Origin: Tsuneonella flava
GTDB lineage: Bacteria > Pseudomonadota > Alphaproteobacteria > Sphingomonadales > Sphingomonadaceae
Assembly: GCF_002870965.1 (NCBI RefSeq)
Contig: NZ_PHSO01000011.1
Span: forward strand, 1-64,000
DNA length: 64,000 nucleotides
Reading direction: 5' to 3'
The position numbers and the translations under genes are program-made. Below, piece after piece: positions 36,261 through 45,273 of this stretch (within the stretch, counting starts at the first letter, position 1; each line of letters starts with the position of its first letter). The notes beneath the pieces were generated by a model, which searched no databases, was not told where the DNA came from, and saw only the letters and a program-made list of their open reading frames with translations.

Positions 36261-38486
36261 TTGATTAAGACACGCCTATTCGCTGCCGCCGCACCTGCCG
36301 TTCTGGGCGCCGCGATGCTCGGAGGATGTACCACGATGCAGGATTATTCCACCGCCGACCGGCCCGAAACCGCAGCCGACACTGCCGCTGAAAACGGCCC
36401 GCCGGCCATTCCGCAGGGCACCGGATATTTCGCGCAACCTTCCGATCTGCCGCTGCATGCGCCCGATTTCAGCAAGATCAAGGACAGCGACTACGCCCCC
36501 GCTTTCGAACAGGCGATGAAGATCCATTCCGCCGAAGTGCAGGCAATCATCGACAATCCCGCGCAGCCGACTTTTGAGAACACCATCGTCGCGCTGGAAA
36601 AATCGGGCCGGATGCTGGGCCGTGTCGCCACCGTGTTCTATGCGCTGACCGGCGCGAACACCAACGATACGCTGCAGGCGGTCGATGCCGAAATCAGCCC
36701 CAAGCTCTCCGCCCACTCCGACGGGATCACGCTGAACCCTGATCTGTTCGCGCGGGTGAAGGCGGTGTACGATGCGCGCGCTTCGCTCGGCCTCGATGCC
36801 GAAGACAGCAAGCTGCTGGAAGAAACCTACAAGGGGATGGTTCACGCCGGGGCGATGCTGACGCCTGAGCAGAAGGCGAAAGTGAAGGAAATCAATTCCG
36901 AACTTTCCACCATCACTACCGAATTCAGCCAGAAGCTGATTTCCGCCACCAAGGCCGCTGCGCTGGTGGTCGATGACAAGTCGAAGCTGGCCGGTCTGTC
37001 CGATGCCGAAATCGCCGCAGCGGCCAAGACCGCCGAAGAGCGCGGGATGCCGGGCAAATATGTGATCGCCCTGCAGAACACCACGCGCCAGCCGTCGCTC
37101 GGCGCGCTGACCGACCGGGCAGTGCGTGAAAAGCTGTTCAACAATAGCTGGACCCGCGCGGAAAAGAATGACGAGAACGACACCCGCGAAGCGGTCGCCC
37201 GCATTGTGGAACTGCGCGCGCAGAAGGCGGCGCTGTTCGGTGAACCCGACTGGGCCAGCTATGTCATGTGGGATCGCATGGCGAAGAACCCCAAGACCGC
37301 ACTCGATTTCATGGAACAGATGGTCCCCGCTCTCGCTGCCCGCCAGCGCGCCGATGCGGCCATGCTGGACAAGGAAATCAAGGCCAATGGAAAGAACTTT
37401 GCGGTCAAGCCGTGGGACTGGGAAATGTACGCCGACAAGGTAAAGGCGAAGAAGTTCTCCTTCAACGAAGACGAAGTGAAACAGTACTTCGAAGTGCACC
37501 GGGTGCTGGAAGATGGCGTGTTCTATGCCGCCAACAAGCTCTATGGCCTGACCTTCAAGAAGCGCACCGATCTGCCGGTCTATAACCCGGACGTGAGCAC
37601 ATACGACGTGTTCGATGCCGATGGCAGCCAGCTGGGCATCTTCTACTTCGATCCGTTCCAGCGCGATAACAAGCGCGGCGGTGCATGGATGAGCAACTTC
37701 GTCGATCAGAGCCACCTGTTCGGTGACAAGCCGGTGATCTACAACGTGCTCAACATCCCCAAGGCACCCGATGGCGAACCGCAACTGGTCAGCTTCGACA
37801 ACGTCGAAACCATGTTCCACGAATTCGGCCACGCGCTGCACGGGTTCTTCGCTAACGGCAAATACGCCTCGCTTTCGGGCACGGCGGTGGCCCGCGACTT
37901 CGTGGAATACCCCAGCCAGACCAACGAGATGTGGGCCAGCTACCCCGAAGTTCTGGCGCACTATGCCAAGAACTGGAAAACCGGCGCGCCGATCCCGCAG
38001 GCGCTGATCGACAAGATCATCGCTGCCAAGAAGTTCAACCAGGGCTACGATTTCGGCGAAGTCGTCGAAGCCGCGCTGCTGGATATGAAATGGCATGCGC
38101 TGACGCCGGAACAGGCCGCCGCGATCAAGGCACCCGCAGGTGTCGATGCGTTCGAGGACAAGAGCCTCAAGCAACTCGGCCTCGAAACCGATCTGGTGCC
38201 GCCGCGCTATCGCAGCAGCTACTTCAGCCACATTTTCTCCGGCCCGACCGGATATTCGGCTGGCTATTACAGCTATCTGTGGACCGAAATGCTCGACCGC
38301 GACAGCCAGAAGTGGTTCCTCGACCACGGCGGCCTGACCCGCGCAAATGGCCAGCATTATCGCGATACCATCCTCAGCCGCGGTGCTGCGGAGGATTACT
38401 TCAAGATGTACAAGGACTTCACCGGCCACGAACCCAGCGTCGAACCGATGCTGGAGGCACACGGTCTGGTGCCTGACAAGAAGTAA
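36261..38486 (+). CDS. dcp: M3-family peptidyl-dipeptidase/oligopeptidase, predicted lipoprotein
   Basis: A 741-residue metallopeptidase. TTG at 36261 is chosen because AGGGAG lies 8 nt upstream and the resulting N-terminus (LIKTRLFAAAAPAVLGAAMLGGC) is a lipoprotein signal; a start at 36180 gives no signal. The zinc motif HEFGH (H520, E521, H524) is in an M3 context (VETMFHEFGHALHGFF), and the C-terminal YLWTEMLDRDSQ motif is conserved. It would cleave dipeptides from peptide C-termini, here outside the cytoplasm. A palindromic repeat copy follows the stop. Confidence 0.92.
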   Translation: MIKTRLFAAAAPAVLGAAMLGGCTTMQDYSTADRPETAADTAAENGPPAIPQGTGYFAQPSDLPLHAPDFSKIKDSDYAPAFEQAMKIHSAEVQAIIDNPAQPTFENTIVALEKSGRMLGRVATVFYALTGANTNDTLQAVDAEISPKLSAHSDGITLNPDLFARVKAVYDARASLGLDAEDSKLLEETYKGMVHAGAMLTPEQKAKVKEINSELSTITTEFSQKLISATKAAALVVDDKSKLAGLSDAEIAAAAKTAEERGMPGKYVIALQNTTRQPSLGALTDRAVREKLFNNSWTRAEKNDENDTREAVARIVELRAQKAALFGEPDWASYVMWDRMAKNPKTALDFMEQMVPALAARQRADAAMLDKEIKANGKNFAVKPWDWEMYADKVKAKKFSFNEDEVKQYFEVHRVLEDGVFYAANKLYGLTFKKRTDLPVYNPDVSTYDVFDADGSQLGIFYFDPFQRDNKRGGAWMSNFVDQSHLFGDKPVIYNVLNIPKAPDGEPQLVSFDNVETMFHEFGHALHGFFANGKYASLSGTAVARDFVEYPSQTNEMWASYPEVLAHYAKNWKTGAPIPQALIDKIIAAKKFNQGYDFGEVVEAALLDMKWHALTPEQAAAIKAPAGVDAFEDKSLKQLGLETDLVPPRYRSSYFSHIFSGPTGYSAGYYSYLWTEMLDRDSQKWFLDHGGLTRANGQHYRDTILSRGAAEDYFKMYKDFTGHEPSVEPMLEAHGLVPDKK

Positions 38487-38550
38487 GGCTCAGGCTCAGG
38501 CTCAGGATCCATTGCTGGCGCCATTGAGGCGTCCAAATGGGTTCTGAGCC
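38487..38550 (+). repeat. Compact copy of a palindromic repeat, also terminator-like
   Basis: GGCTCAG repeated three times (38487-38507), a core that includes CCATTGCTGGCGCCATTGAG (38509-38528), and a terminal CTGAGCC (38544-38550) that pairs with the first copy. CCATT (38509-38513) also pairs with AATGG (38536-38540). The core matches the ends of the element at 55401-55677. It could terminate dcp. Confidence 0.6.
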
Positions 38551-39278
38551 TAACCCACGACAAGTGCCCGCGCGCCCGGCTCTCCCAGCCAGCGCGCGGG
38601 TACACCCCACACACGCGCGATCACATCTTCCGACAAGGCCACCTGCGGATCGCCATCTGCCGCCTTTTCCCCGCAATCGAGCACGATAACGCGGTCGGCA
38701 TAATTCATCGCCAGTGCCAGATCGTGCAGCACCAGCACGACCCCCACCCCCTCACGCGCCGTGCGCCGGAAATGCCCGATCAGCGCCAGTTGATGCGCGA
38801 TATCGAGCGCCGCCAGCGGCTCGTCTGCCAGAATCCAGCGCGGTGTCCCTGCCAGCACCCGCGCCAGCAAAGCCCGTGCGCGCTCTCCGCCGGAAAGCTG
38901 CGAGACAGGCCGTTCCGCAAACGAGTCGAGATCGAGCGCGGAGAGCGCCGCCGCCACTTCCGCTTCCCCCCGGTCGCGATGCGGCAAGCGCCCCAGCGCC
39001 ACGAGGTTCCGCACGGTCAGATCCCACGCAATCTCGCCATTTTGCGGGAGATAGCCGATGGCCTGCGCCCGTTCGCACGGCCGCATCTGGTCGAGCGGCC
39101 TGTGGTCGAGCGCGACCAGCCCGCCTTCGGTCGGCAACAGGCCCGCAAGGCATTGCAGCAAAGTGGACTTGCCCGCTCCGTTCGGCCCGCAGATCGCCGT
39201 CACCTGGCCGGTTTGCATCGCCACCGTCACTTCTTCAAGCCGCCCCTCTACGGTCAGCTCTGCCGCAATCAGGCTCAT
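38550..39278 (-). CDS. btuD: Cobalamin ABC transporter ATP-binding protein
   Basis: A 242-residue ABC ATPase. Walker A GPNGAGKST, signature LSGGERARALLARVLAG and Walker B WILADEP are in place. The ATG at 39278 overlaps the permease stop (ATGA), so the longer frame back to 39695 is a shadow of the permease. It energises uptake through BtuC. Together with the upstream cobalamin riboswitch and BtuB it forms a vitamin B12 uptake operon; a ferric siderophore system is an alternative only for the ATPase alone. Confidence 0.88.
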   Translation of the reverse strand: MSLIAAELTVEGRLEEVTVAMQTGQVTAICGPNGAGKSTLLQCLAGLLPTEGGLVALDHRPLDQMRPCERAQAIGYLPQNGEIAWDLTVRNLVALGRLPHRDRGEAEVAAALSALDLDSFAERPVSQLSGGERARALLARVLAGTPRWILADEPLAALDIAHQLALIGHFRRTAREGVGVVLVLHDLALAMNYADRVIVLDCGEKAADGDPQVALSEDVIARVWGVPARWLGEPGARALVVG

Positions 39279-40228
39279 GCCAGCCCCCGTCGCATTTGCA
39301 TCAGCAGCCAGAGGAAAAACGGTGCACCCACAAGGCTGAGCGCAATGCCCAGCCGCAGCTCGGTAACCAGCGGGAGTATCCGACACAGGCAATCGGCCAC
39401 CAGCACCAGCAACGCCCCCGCCAGCGCACTCGGCAGCATCAGCGAACTGGGCCGCCGGTCCGTCAGCGGGCGGACAAGGTGGGGCACGATCAGGCCAACG
39501 AACCCGACGATACCGGCCACAGCGACCCCGCTCCCCACAGTCAGCCCCACGCCCGCCACCAGCCAGCATTGCAAATGGGCCGGCTCCATTCCCAGACTGC
39601 GCGCTGCGCTTTCGCCCAGCACCAGTGCATCCAGCCCGCGCGCCGCCATCATCAGGCAGACAATGCCCAGCAGAGTCAGCGGCGCTGCAATCCAAACATC
39701 GGGCCAGCCGCGATCGGTCAGCGCGCCCATCAGCCAGTTGACGATCTCACTCATCGCAAAGGCGTTGGGCGCAAGGCTGATCGCCAGACTGGTCAGCGCA
39801 CCGGCAAGGCTGGCAATCATCATTCCCGCCAGTGTGAACAGCGCAATCCCGCCAGCGCGCCCGGCAATCGCAGCCAGCAGAGCCATCGCGGCGGCGGCCC
39901 CCACCAGAGCGAACAGCGGCAACAGATAAGGGCTGGCAGCATAGCCGAACCACAGGCTCACCACCGCGCCCAGCGCCGCGCCGGGAGCAATCCCGAACAG
40001 GCCGGGATCGGCCAGCGGGTTGCGTAAATATCCCTGCATCGCGGCACCGCTGGCACCCAGCCCCGCGCCGATGACAATTGCCAGCAAGGCCCGCGGCAAC
40101 CGCAATTCCATCAGGATCACGACCGCGTTGGGCGTCGTGGCGGGATCGATCCACACGCGCCCGGCCATCAGCGACAACGGCACGGCAATCGCCAGCAGCA
40201 GCAACAGGATTTGAACCGGACGCGTCAC
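39275..40228 (-). CDS. btuC: FecCD-type ABC permease for cobalamin
   Basis: A 317-residue permease with about 9-10 transmembrane helices; FecCD features GLGASGAAMQGYLRNPLADPGLFGIAPGAALGAV and GFVGLIVPHLVR (BtuD contact helix) are clear. GTG at 40228 overlaps the stop of the binding protein (GTGA); the longer frame to 40537 runs through that gene and is rejected. In vitamin B12 uptake it forms the membrane channel with BtuD and receives cargo from BtuF. Confidence 0.9.
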   Translation of the reverse strand: MTRPVQILLLLLAIAVPLSLMAGRVWIDPATTPNAVVILMELRLPRALLAIVIGAGLGASGAAMQGYLRNPLADPGLFGIAPGAALGAVVSLWFGYAASPYLLPLFALVGAAAAMALLAAIAGRAGGIALFTLAGMMIASLAGALTSLAISLAPNAFAMSEIVNWLMGALTDRGWPDVWIAAPLTLLGIVCLMMAARGLDALVLGESAARSLGMEPAHLQCWLVAGVGLTVGSGVAVAGIVGFVGLIVPHLVRPLTDRRPSSLMLPSALAGALLVLVADCLCRILPLVTELRLGIALSLVGAPFFLWLLMQMRRGLA

Positions 40229-41103
40229 GAAACCGCCCGCCGGACAGAGGCAAGCCGATCCGCCGCCCGCACGATAGTCGGCCCGCCGCAATAGAGCAGC
40301 GCGGGATCGAATGGCACGGTCGCCATGCCTGCCACACCGCGCAACGCAGGATGATGTTGCCCCCGGTCGTCGCCCGCCACCAGCAACACGCGCGGCGGAT
40401 CGCTCAGCAACCGTTCGAGAGAGAGGTAATCGGCCTGCCCCATGCCGCGCTGCGCGCTCTGGTTGGCAAGGCCTGCATTGGCCATAAGCTGGCTCACCAG
40501 CGCTCCGTCCCCCGGAACGATTCCGCCGGGTTGCCACAGAATTGCCGGAACGGGCCGCCCCGCCCAGTGCCCCCGCGCGACAGCGGATTCGATCCGCCGG
40601 ACAAGTGCCTCCCCGCGTTCGGGATGGCCTGCAAGCGCGGCGAGTTGCCGCACTTGTGCGATACTGTCCTGCACCGACATGGCGATGCCGACTGTTTCGA
40701 CGCGCTTTCCAAGCCGGGCGAATGCCGCGCGGGTTGAAGGCGGCAGAAATGTTCCGCCGACCACGATCTGCGGATCGAGCGCAAGGACTTCCTCCACCGT
40801 TCCGCCCGTGGTGCCGTATGTGCGGGCGATGGATACGTCCATCGAACTCGCCCGTGGATCACGGCTGTAATGGCTCAACGCCAGCACCTGATCCGGCCCG
40901 GCGACTTCGGCCAGAATGGCGTCCGTACAGGGATTGAGACTGACGATGGTGGGGTGCACCACTTCCGGCCCCGGCGCAGCAGATGCAGTGCACGCAGCGA
41001 GCAGGAGAGACAGCATCGCCGGAAAGAGGCGCCCCACATTGCCTCGGCGCCGCCCGGATGAAACCGGACGGCGCCTGGCGCGATGGCCGCTTCTGTCAGT
41101 CAT
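40225..41103 (-). CDS. btuF: Periplasmic cobalamin-binding protein
   Basis: A 292-residue substrate-binding protein of the TroA/BtuF superfamily. The N-terminal hydrophobic segment (LFPAMLSLLLAACTAS) with a lipobox-like AAC suggests export, possibly as a lipoprotein. Family features: VVHPTIVSLNPCTDAILAEV, ALSHYSRDP and GMATVPFDPALLYCGGP. It would capture B12 and pass it to BtuCD. It lies between btuB and btuC, which it overlaps by 4 bp. Confidence 0.87.
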   Translation of the reverse strand: MTDRSGHRARRRPVSSGRRRGNVGRLFPAMLSLLLAACTASAAPGPEVVHPTIVSLNPCTDAILAEVAGPDQVLALSHYSRDPRASSMDVSIARTYGTTGGTVEEVLALDPQIVVGGTFLPPSTRAAFARLGKRVETVGIAMSVQDSIAQVRQLAALAGHPERGEALVRRIESAVARGHWAGRPVPAILWQPGGIVPGDGALVSQLMANAGLANQSAQRGMGQADYLSLERLLSDPPRVLLVAGDDRGQHHPALRGVAGMATVPFDPALLYCGGPTIVRAADRLASVRRAVS

Positions 41104-41151
41104 GAAGTAACGGCAACGGTATAGCCGCTGTTTGCGGGCACAGCGAAGCGA

Positions 41152-43011
41152 TCACATCTTCAACCGCACACCGACATATCCGGCACGACCTTGTGTGCCG
41201 TAACCGGAAACCGTTTCGTAGTCGGCGTCGGTCACGTTTTCGACCCGCCCGAACAGTTCGAAGCGGTTCGCAATCGGCAAGCTGGCGCGGATATCGCCCA
41301 CGGCATAAGGTGCCAGCCGCTTGGTATTGGTCGCATTGTCGAAGCTTTCGCCAACCAGCCGCACATCGCCGCCGATCACCAGCCCCAGCGGAGTGGTCCA
41401 GTCGAGCGATGTCGTCAGCGCATGTTGCGGACGGCGAGCAAGCCAGTTGCCGGTCGCCCGGTCGGTCGCTTCGACATAGCTATAGGCAATCTGCGTCCGC
41501 AGGTTGTCTGTCGGAGCAAGGCCGAATTCGATTTCGACACCCTGCGCGCGCGCCCGACCGACATTGTCATATGTGCCATATGGGCGATTGTTGCATATCC
41601 CGCCGATCACCCCGGAACACGAGATGAAATCGATCAGGTTTTTGCTATCCCGCCGGAACAGAGTGACTGCGGCATAGGTCGGCGCAGCGCGGTCGCGCCA
41701 TGCCAGGCCGAGATCGTAGCTGGTGGCCTGTTCAGGACTCAGGCTCACATTGCCGTAGTCCGACAGCAACTGATACAGCGTCGGGGCCTTGAACCCTTCG
41801 CCCACGCTGGCGCGCAGGCGCAGGTCGTGGACGATTTCAAAGCTGGCATCGGCACCGAAGCTGGTTTCCCCGCCGAACCGTTCGTGTTCGTCATGGCGCA
41901 CGCCGACATGCGCGGCATAACGCGGGGTTTCGATGCCGATCTGGGTGTAAGCCCCCCATGTGTTGGTGGATTCGTGCTTGCCTCCAATATCGGCAAACCG
42001 CGTCCATTCGCCGTTACCGCCGAAATTGACCACCAGCGGCCCGACCGCGCGCCATGTCCCGCGCACGTCTGCCCGGTCGAGATGGCCGGCAATCGTGTAT
42101 GTCGGGTCGCTACCGAAGTCGGGATTGTAGTTTTCGCGGTGTGTATCCGCGAACGACCATGCCCCTTGCAGATAGAGCGTACCGCTGTCGTACACCGCGC
42201 CCGCTGCGCCCGAATACTGTTCGGTCTTCTGCGTTTCGTTAGTGTCGGCAAAGGTATAGCTCGGCGCAGGGAAGCCATCGACATCGAGATCGCCCTTGGC
42301 ATAACGGCCACGCACGAACAGTTCGAAGCTGGGCGAGAGATAGGCCCGTGCCTCGCCATTGGCGGCGAACTGTTCGAACCCGTCAGGTTCTGTCCCGTTG
42401 CGAGCCGAGGAATAGCCATCGGTGCGATACCAGCTCGCCGATCCGCCAAGGAAATAGGCATCGCTGCCAATTCCGCCGGTGGCCTTGAGATAGGCGGTTT
42501 CGTTGCTGCCGTATTCGGCGCTGGCCTGAAGCCCGCGCTGCGCCCGCGTGGTCACTGCCAATACCCCGCCCATCGCGTCCGAACCCCAGATAGTGGAGTT
42601 TGCGCCACGCAGCAGATCGATCTTCTCGATATTGCCGGCCAGCAGGTTGCCGAAATCGAACCCGCCGCCGGGCGATGCCGGGTCCGACACCCGCACGCCA
42701 TCGACCAGCACCAGCAGTTGTTCAGCGGACGCACCGCGGACCCACACACTGGTTACCGAGCCGGGCGCGCCGTTACGACTGATCGTCACACCGGGGGCGC
42801 GTTCCAGCACGCGGGCGATATCCGCGCCCTGAATCGAATCGATTTCGTCCGCACCGATCACAGTTACCGGCTGTCCGGTATCGACGACATTGCTGCCTGT
42901 GCCACTGGCGGTCACCGTGATCGTGGTCGGATCGGCCTGATAGGCATCTTCAGCCGCGAGAGCGGGTGACGCGACTGCAGCACAACTCAAAAGAAACAGA
43001 TATTTAGACAT
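41152..43011 (-). CDS. btuB: TonB-dependent vitamin B12 receptor
   Basis: A 619-residue outer-membrane protein. Signal peptide (FLLSCAAVASPALA), a TonB-box-like TTITVTAS near residue 28, a plug domain (ADIARVLERAPGVTISRNG...VRGASAEQLLVLVDGVRVSDP) and a 22-strand barrel ending in GYVGVRLKM. BtuB length is normal. Preceded by a cobalamin riboswitch on the same strand, and followed 48 bp later by btuF, so the four genes form one regulated operon. It carries cobalamin across the outer membrane using TonB energy. Confidence 0.92.
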   Translation of the reverse strand: MSKYLFLLSCAAVASPALAAEDAYQADPTTITVTASGTGSNVVDTGQPVTVIGADEIDSIQGADIARVLERAPGVTISRNGAPGSVTSVWVRGASAEQLLVLVDGVRVSDPASPGGGFDFGNLLAGNIEKIDLLRGANSTIWGSDAMGGVLAVTTRAQRGLQASAEYGSNETAYLKATGGIGSDAYFLGGSASWYRTDGYSSARNGTEPDGFEQFAANGEARAYLSPSFELFVRGRYAKGDLDVDGFPAPSYTFADTNETQKTEQYSGAAGAVYDSGTLYLQGAWSFADTHRENYNPDFGSDPTYTIAGHLDRADVRGTWRAVGPLVVNFGGNGEWTRFADIGGKHESTNTWGAYTQIGIETPRYAAHVGVRHDEHERFGGETSFGADASFEIVHDLRLRASVGEGFKAPTLYQLLSDYGNVSLSPEQATSYDLGLAWRDRAAPTYAAVTLFRRDSKNLIDFISCSGVIGGICNNRPYGTYDNVGRARAQGVEIEFGLAPTDNLRTQIAYSYVEATDRATGNWLARRPQHALTTSLDWTTPLGLVIGGDVRLVGESFDNATNTKRLAPYAVGDIRASLPIANRFELFGRVENVTDADYETVSGYGTQGRAGYVGVRLKM

Positions 43012-43107
43012 TAAACCTCCGATAATGAACGAACACGTCGCTCATCAACGGGAGGCGCGGACATGCGCTTCTCGTCTGCCACCGGTAACACCCCGCCCGG
43101 CAACACG

Positions 43108-43276
43108 AACGACCGTCTCAGGCAGGTCTCCTGGCTCCCGGATCGATGCTCGTGGCCGCCTTCCCGATCTTGCGATCAGTGGTGAATGGCCATTCGCTCC
43201 CCGGTCACAGTTGCGGGGGCAGCGGGAGAATATGACTCCCTTCCCTCTTAGGCCCGAATAATCGGACAACCCATGA
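43108..43276 (-). promoter_or_regulatory. Cobalamin riboswitch
   Basis: Read on the minus strand, the region holds the adenosylcobalamin riboswitch core: an AAGAGGGAAGGGAG 5' block, GCTGCCCCCGCAACTGT, GGGAAGGCGG and the B12 box AGCCAGGAGACCTGCC (complement of 43121-43136). Such switches shut off translation or transcription of uptake genes when B12 is abundant. It precedes btuB by about 100 bp. The rest of the 441-bp gap to the next gene holds nothing else I recognise. Confidence 0.93.
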
Positions 43277-43452
43277 CGATGGCGGGCCGATAGGCGCGGC
43301 AATTGCGAAAGGCAAGATCGCAAGCAGCGCGTTTACCACCTGGCAAGCACATCGTTTAACTCTGCCTTGCAATGTGTGCCGCCAAGGGACGGGTGCCGGA
43401 ACCGCGCTCGCGAGATGCGCCCGCATCCGCTACGCGCCGCTAAGGCGCGGTT

Positions 43453-44688
43453 TTGAAAGTCGGCGCTGTCCCATGTGCTGCAGTAAAGGAATTCGCGATC
43501 CGTCAGCCCGCCACCTCTGCCCGCCGGAAACGGCGCAACCGCAGGCCTTCGCGCATTGCGGAGTGGCTGCGTGCGTTCGGCGGCGCGTCCGATGGCAATC
43601 ATCGCGGTCGCCGGTTTCTGGCGCTGGCAGCCGCCATAGCGGTCCCGGCAATGGCCGCACCGGGCGAGTGGAACCGGTTCGATCTCGACCCTGCGAGTGT
43701 GCAGAACACAGCACCGATGCCGTTCGAAACGCCGGGCGAGAGCTTCCCCGGATCGGCATTCTTCTATCTGCAGGACGTTCCCGATCTGCCCGACGGGCAA
43801 AGCGAAGACGATCTGCCCCCGCCGCTGAATACTGGCGCGCACTGGGACGGCGAGCCGACGCCCGACCCGGCCACAGCGTTCGGCGCGCGGTTTGCAGCCA
43901 GACCCTTCAGCCAGATCGGCAGCGGGATCAGCAAGGCCCGCGCGCTGCGCTGCCTTTCAATGGCGGTGTATTACGAAGCCGCGAATGAAAGCACCGATGG
44001 CCAGCGGGCCGTGGCTCAAGTCGTGCTCAACCGCGTGGCCCACCCCAGCTATCCCGACAGTGTGTGCGGCGTAGTGTTTCAGGGCAGCGAGCGGCAGACA
44101 GGGTGCCAGTTCACTTTTACCTGCGACGGATCGCTCGATCGCAAGCCGATGACGGCGAAATGGAATCGCGCCACCGCCGTGGCGCAGGCCGCGCTGAGCG
44201 GATATGTATATCGCCCCATCGGCCTCGCCACACATTACCATGCGACTTACGTGCTGCCCTATTGGGCATCCAGCCTCGACAATGTCGGCACTATCGGACT
44301 GCACACATTCTATCGCTGGCGCGGCGCGGCCGGACGGCTGGCCGCATTTTCCGATGTCTATCGTGGCGGGGAACCGATTGCCGCCCCGCATCCGCGCACT
44401 CTCGCCCCCGCGCCCGATTCCGCGCCGGACCCGGTGATGCTGGCGCGCGCTTATGAGGCTTCGCACAAGCCCGCCGATGGCCTTGCGGCATCGCCCGCCG
44501 TGGCCAGCAAGGCCGCCGCTGGCACTGGATCGAGCGGCATCGCAGCGTCCGCACCACCGCCCACCTACGCACAATCGGTTGCCGCGCGCGGCGGCGACCG
44601 GATCTACAAAGCGAACGATCTGCCGACATCGAGCGGCGTGAAGGCCGAATACGCCAATTCCGGGCGCTGGATCGCACAGCCCAACTGA
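43453..44688 (+). CDS. SleB-type cell-wall hydrolase
   Basis: A 411-residue protein. After a long basic N-terminus there is an export helix (RRFLALAAAIAVPAMAAP near 54-70); the hydrolase domain (about 155-285) opens with ALRCLSMAVYYEAANES, whose Glu is the catalytic candidate of SleB lytic enzymes, and continues VAQVVLNRV, SVCGVVFQG and GCQFTF. A Pro/Ala-rich tail follows. Spore-lytic SleB relatives in non-spore-formers act on peptidoglycan. Starting codon is uncertain; a later start would retain the helix. Confidence 0.88.
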   Translation: MKVGAVPCAAVKEFAIRQPATSARRKRRNRRPSRIAEWLRAFGGASDGNHRGRRFLALAAAIAVPAMAAPGEWNRFDLDPASVQNTAPMPFETPGESFPGSAFFYLQDVPDLPDGQSEDDLPPPLNTGAHWDGEPTPDPATAFGARFAARPFSQIGSGISKARALRCLSMAVYYEAANESTDGQRAVAQVVLNRVAHPSYPDSVCGVVFQGSERQTGCQFTFTCDGSLDRKPMTAKWNRATAVAQAALSGYVYRPIGLATHYHATYVLPYWASSLDNVGTIGLHTFYRWRGAAGRLAAFSDVYRGGEPIAAPHPRTLAPAPDSAPDPVMLARAYEASHKPADGLAASPAVASKAAAGTGSSGIAASAPPPTYAQSVAARGGDRIYKANDLPTSSGVKAEYANSGRWIAQPN

Positions 44689-44835
44689 CCGGATCGGGCG
44701 ATATGTTTAACAGCGTGGAAAGCATGCTGTTTAGCATCCCACAAAGATCATTACGGCATAGCAATGACACCTCTCTCTCGTCGCAGAGGTGTAGTTCAGA
44801 ACCAAGCCCTTCTGATAAAAGGATCGCTTCGCCCG

Positions 44836-45147
44836 ATGTCCTATCGCTATGCCTTTGTCCGTCACGCAATCTGTTCGCCTGTGACGCGCGCGCTGACAGT
44901 CAGAGCACCGGCGCGGGCAGCGAATGACAATGACAATCATCACCGGGCATCGAACGAGGCGGTGCTGCAGGCGGCCTTGCGGCATTTCGGCCAGCACGGC
45001 CTGCGCGCAGCGGAAGTGGCGCGCAAACACGCCGAAGCGGCATTCTTCGCAAACGACCGACTCGCTTATGACTGGTGGCTGGCGATCTGCCGCACGCTCG
45101 ACAAGCGTCTGGCGCGGCTGACCGAGGGCACCCTGTCGGTAAACTAA
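44836..45147 (+). CDS. Small conserved hypothetical protein
   Basis: A 103-residue protein started at ATG 44836 (frame extends back to 44764). The middle PARAANDNDNHH is a recurring pattern in short alphaproteobacterial proteins. The C-terminal helix (HAEAAFFANDRLAYDWWLAICRTLDKRLARL) is amphipathic. No signal. Unknown function; lies between the cell-wall hydrolase and the cyclic-di-GMP gene. Confidence 0.6.
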   Translation: MSYRYAFVRHAICSPVTRALTVRAPARAANDNDNHHRASNEAVLQAALRHFGQHGLRAAEVARKHAEAAFFANDRLAYDWWLAICRTLDKRLARLTEGTLSVN

Positions 45148-45273
45148 ATCCGGCATCGGCGAGGCTGCCTCGGCTCTGGCCTAACAACGGCTGCCTGTAG
45201 CCAATGATGCTCCCCGATAAACGTCAAGCCGATCTTAACTATCCGGTGACCTCTTTGCGATAGTGCCTGCGTT

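Noticed and set aside
36276-38462. A 728-codon minus-strand frame within dcp
   Set aside because: Shadow of dcp; no start, ribosome site or motif.
41191-42969. A 592-codon frame opposite btuB
   Set aside because: Antisense shadow of the receptor gene.
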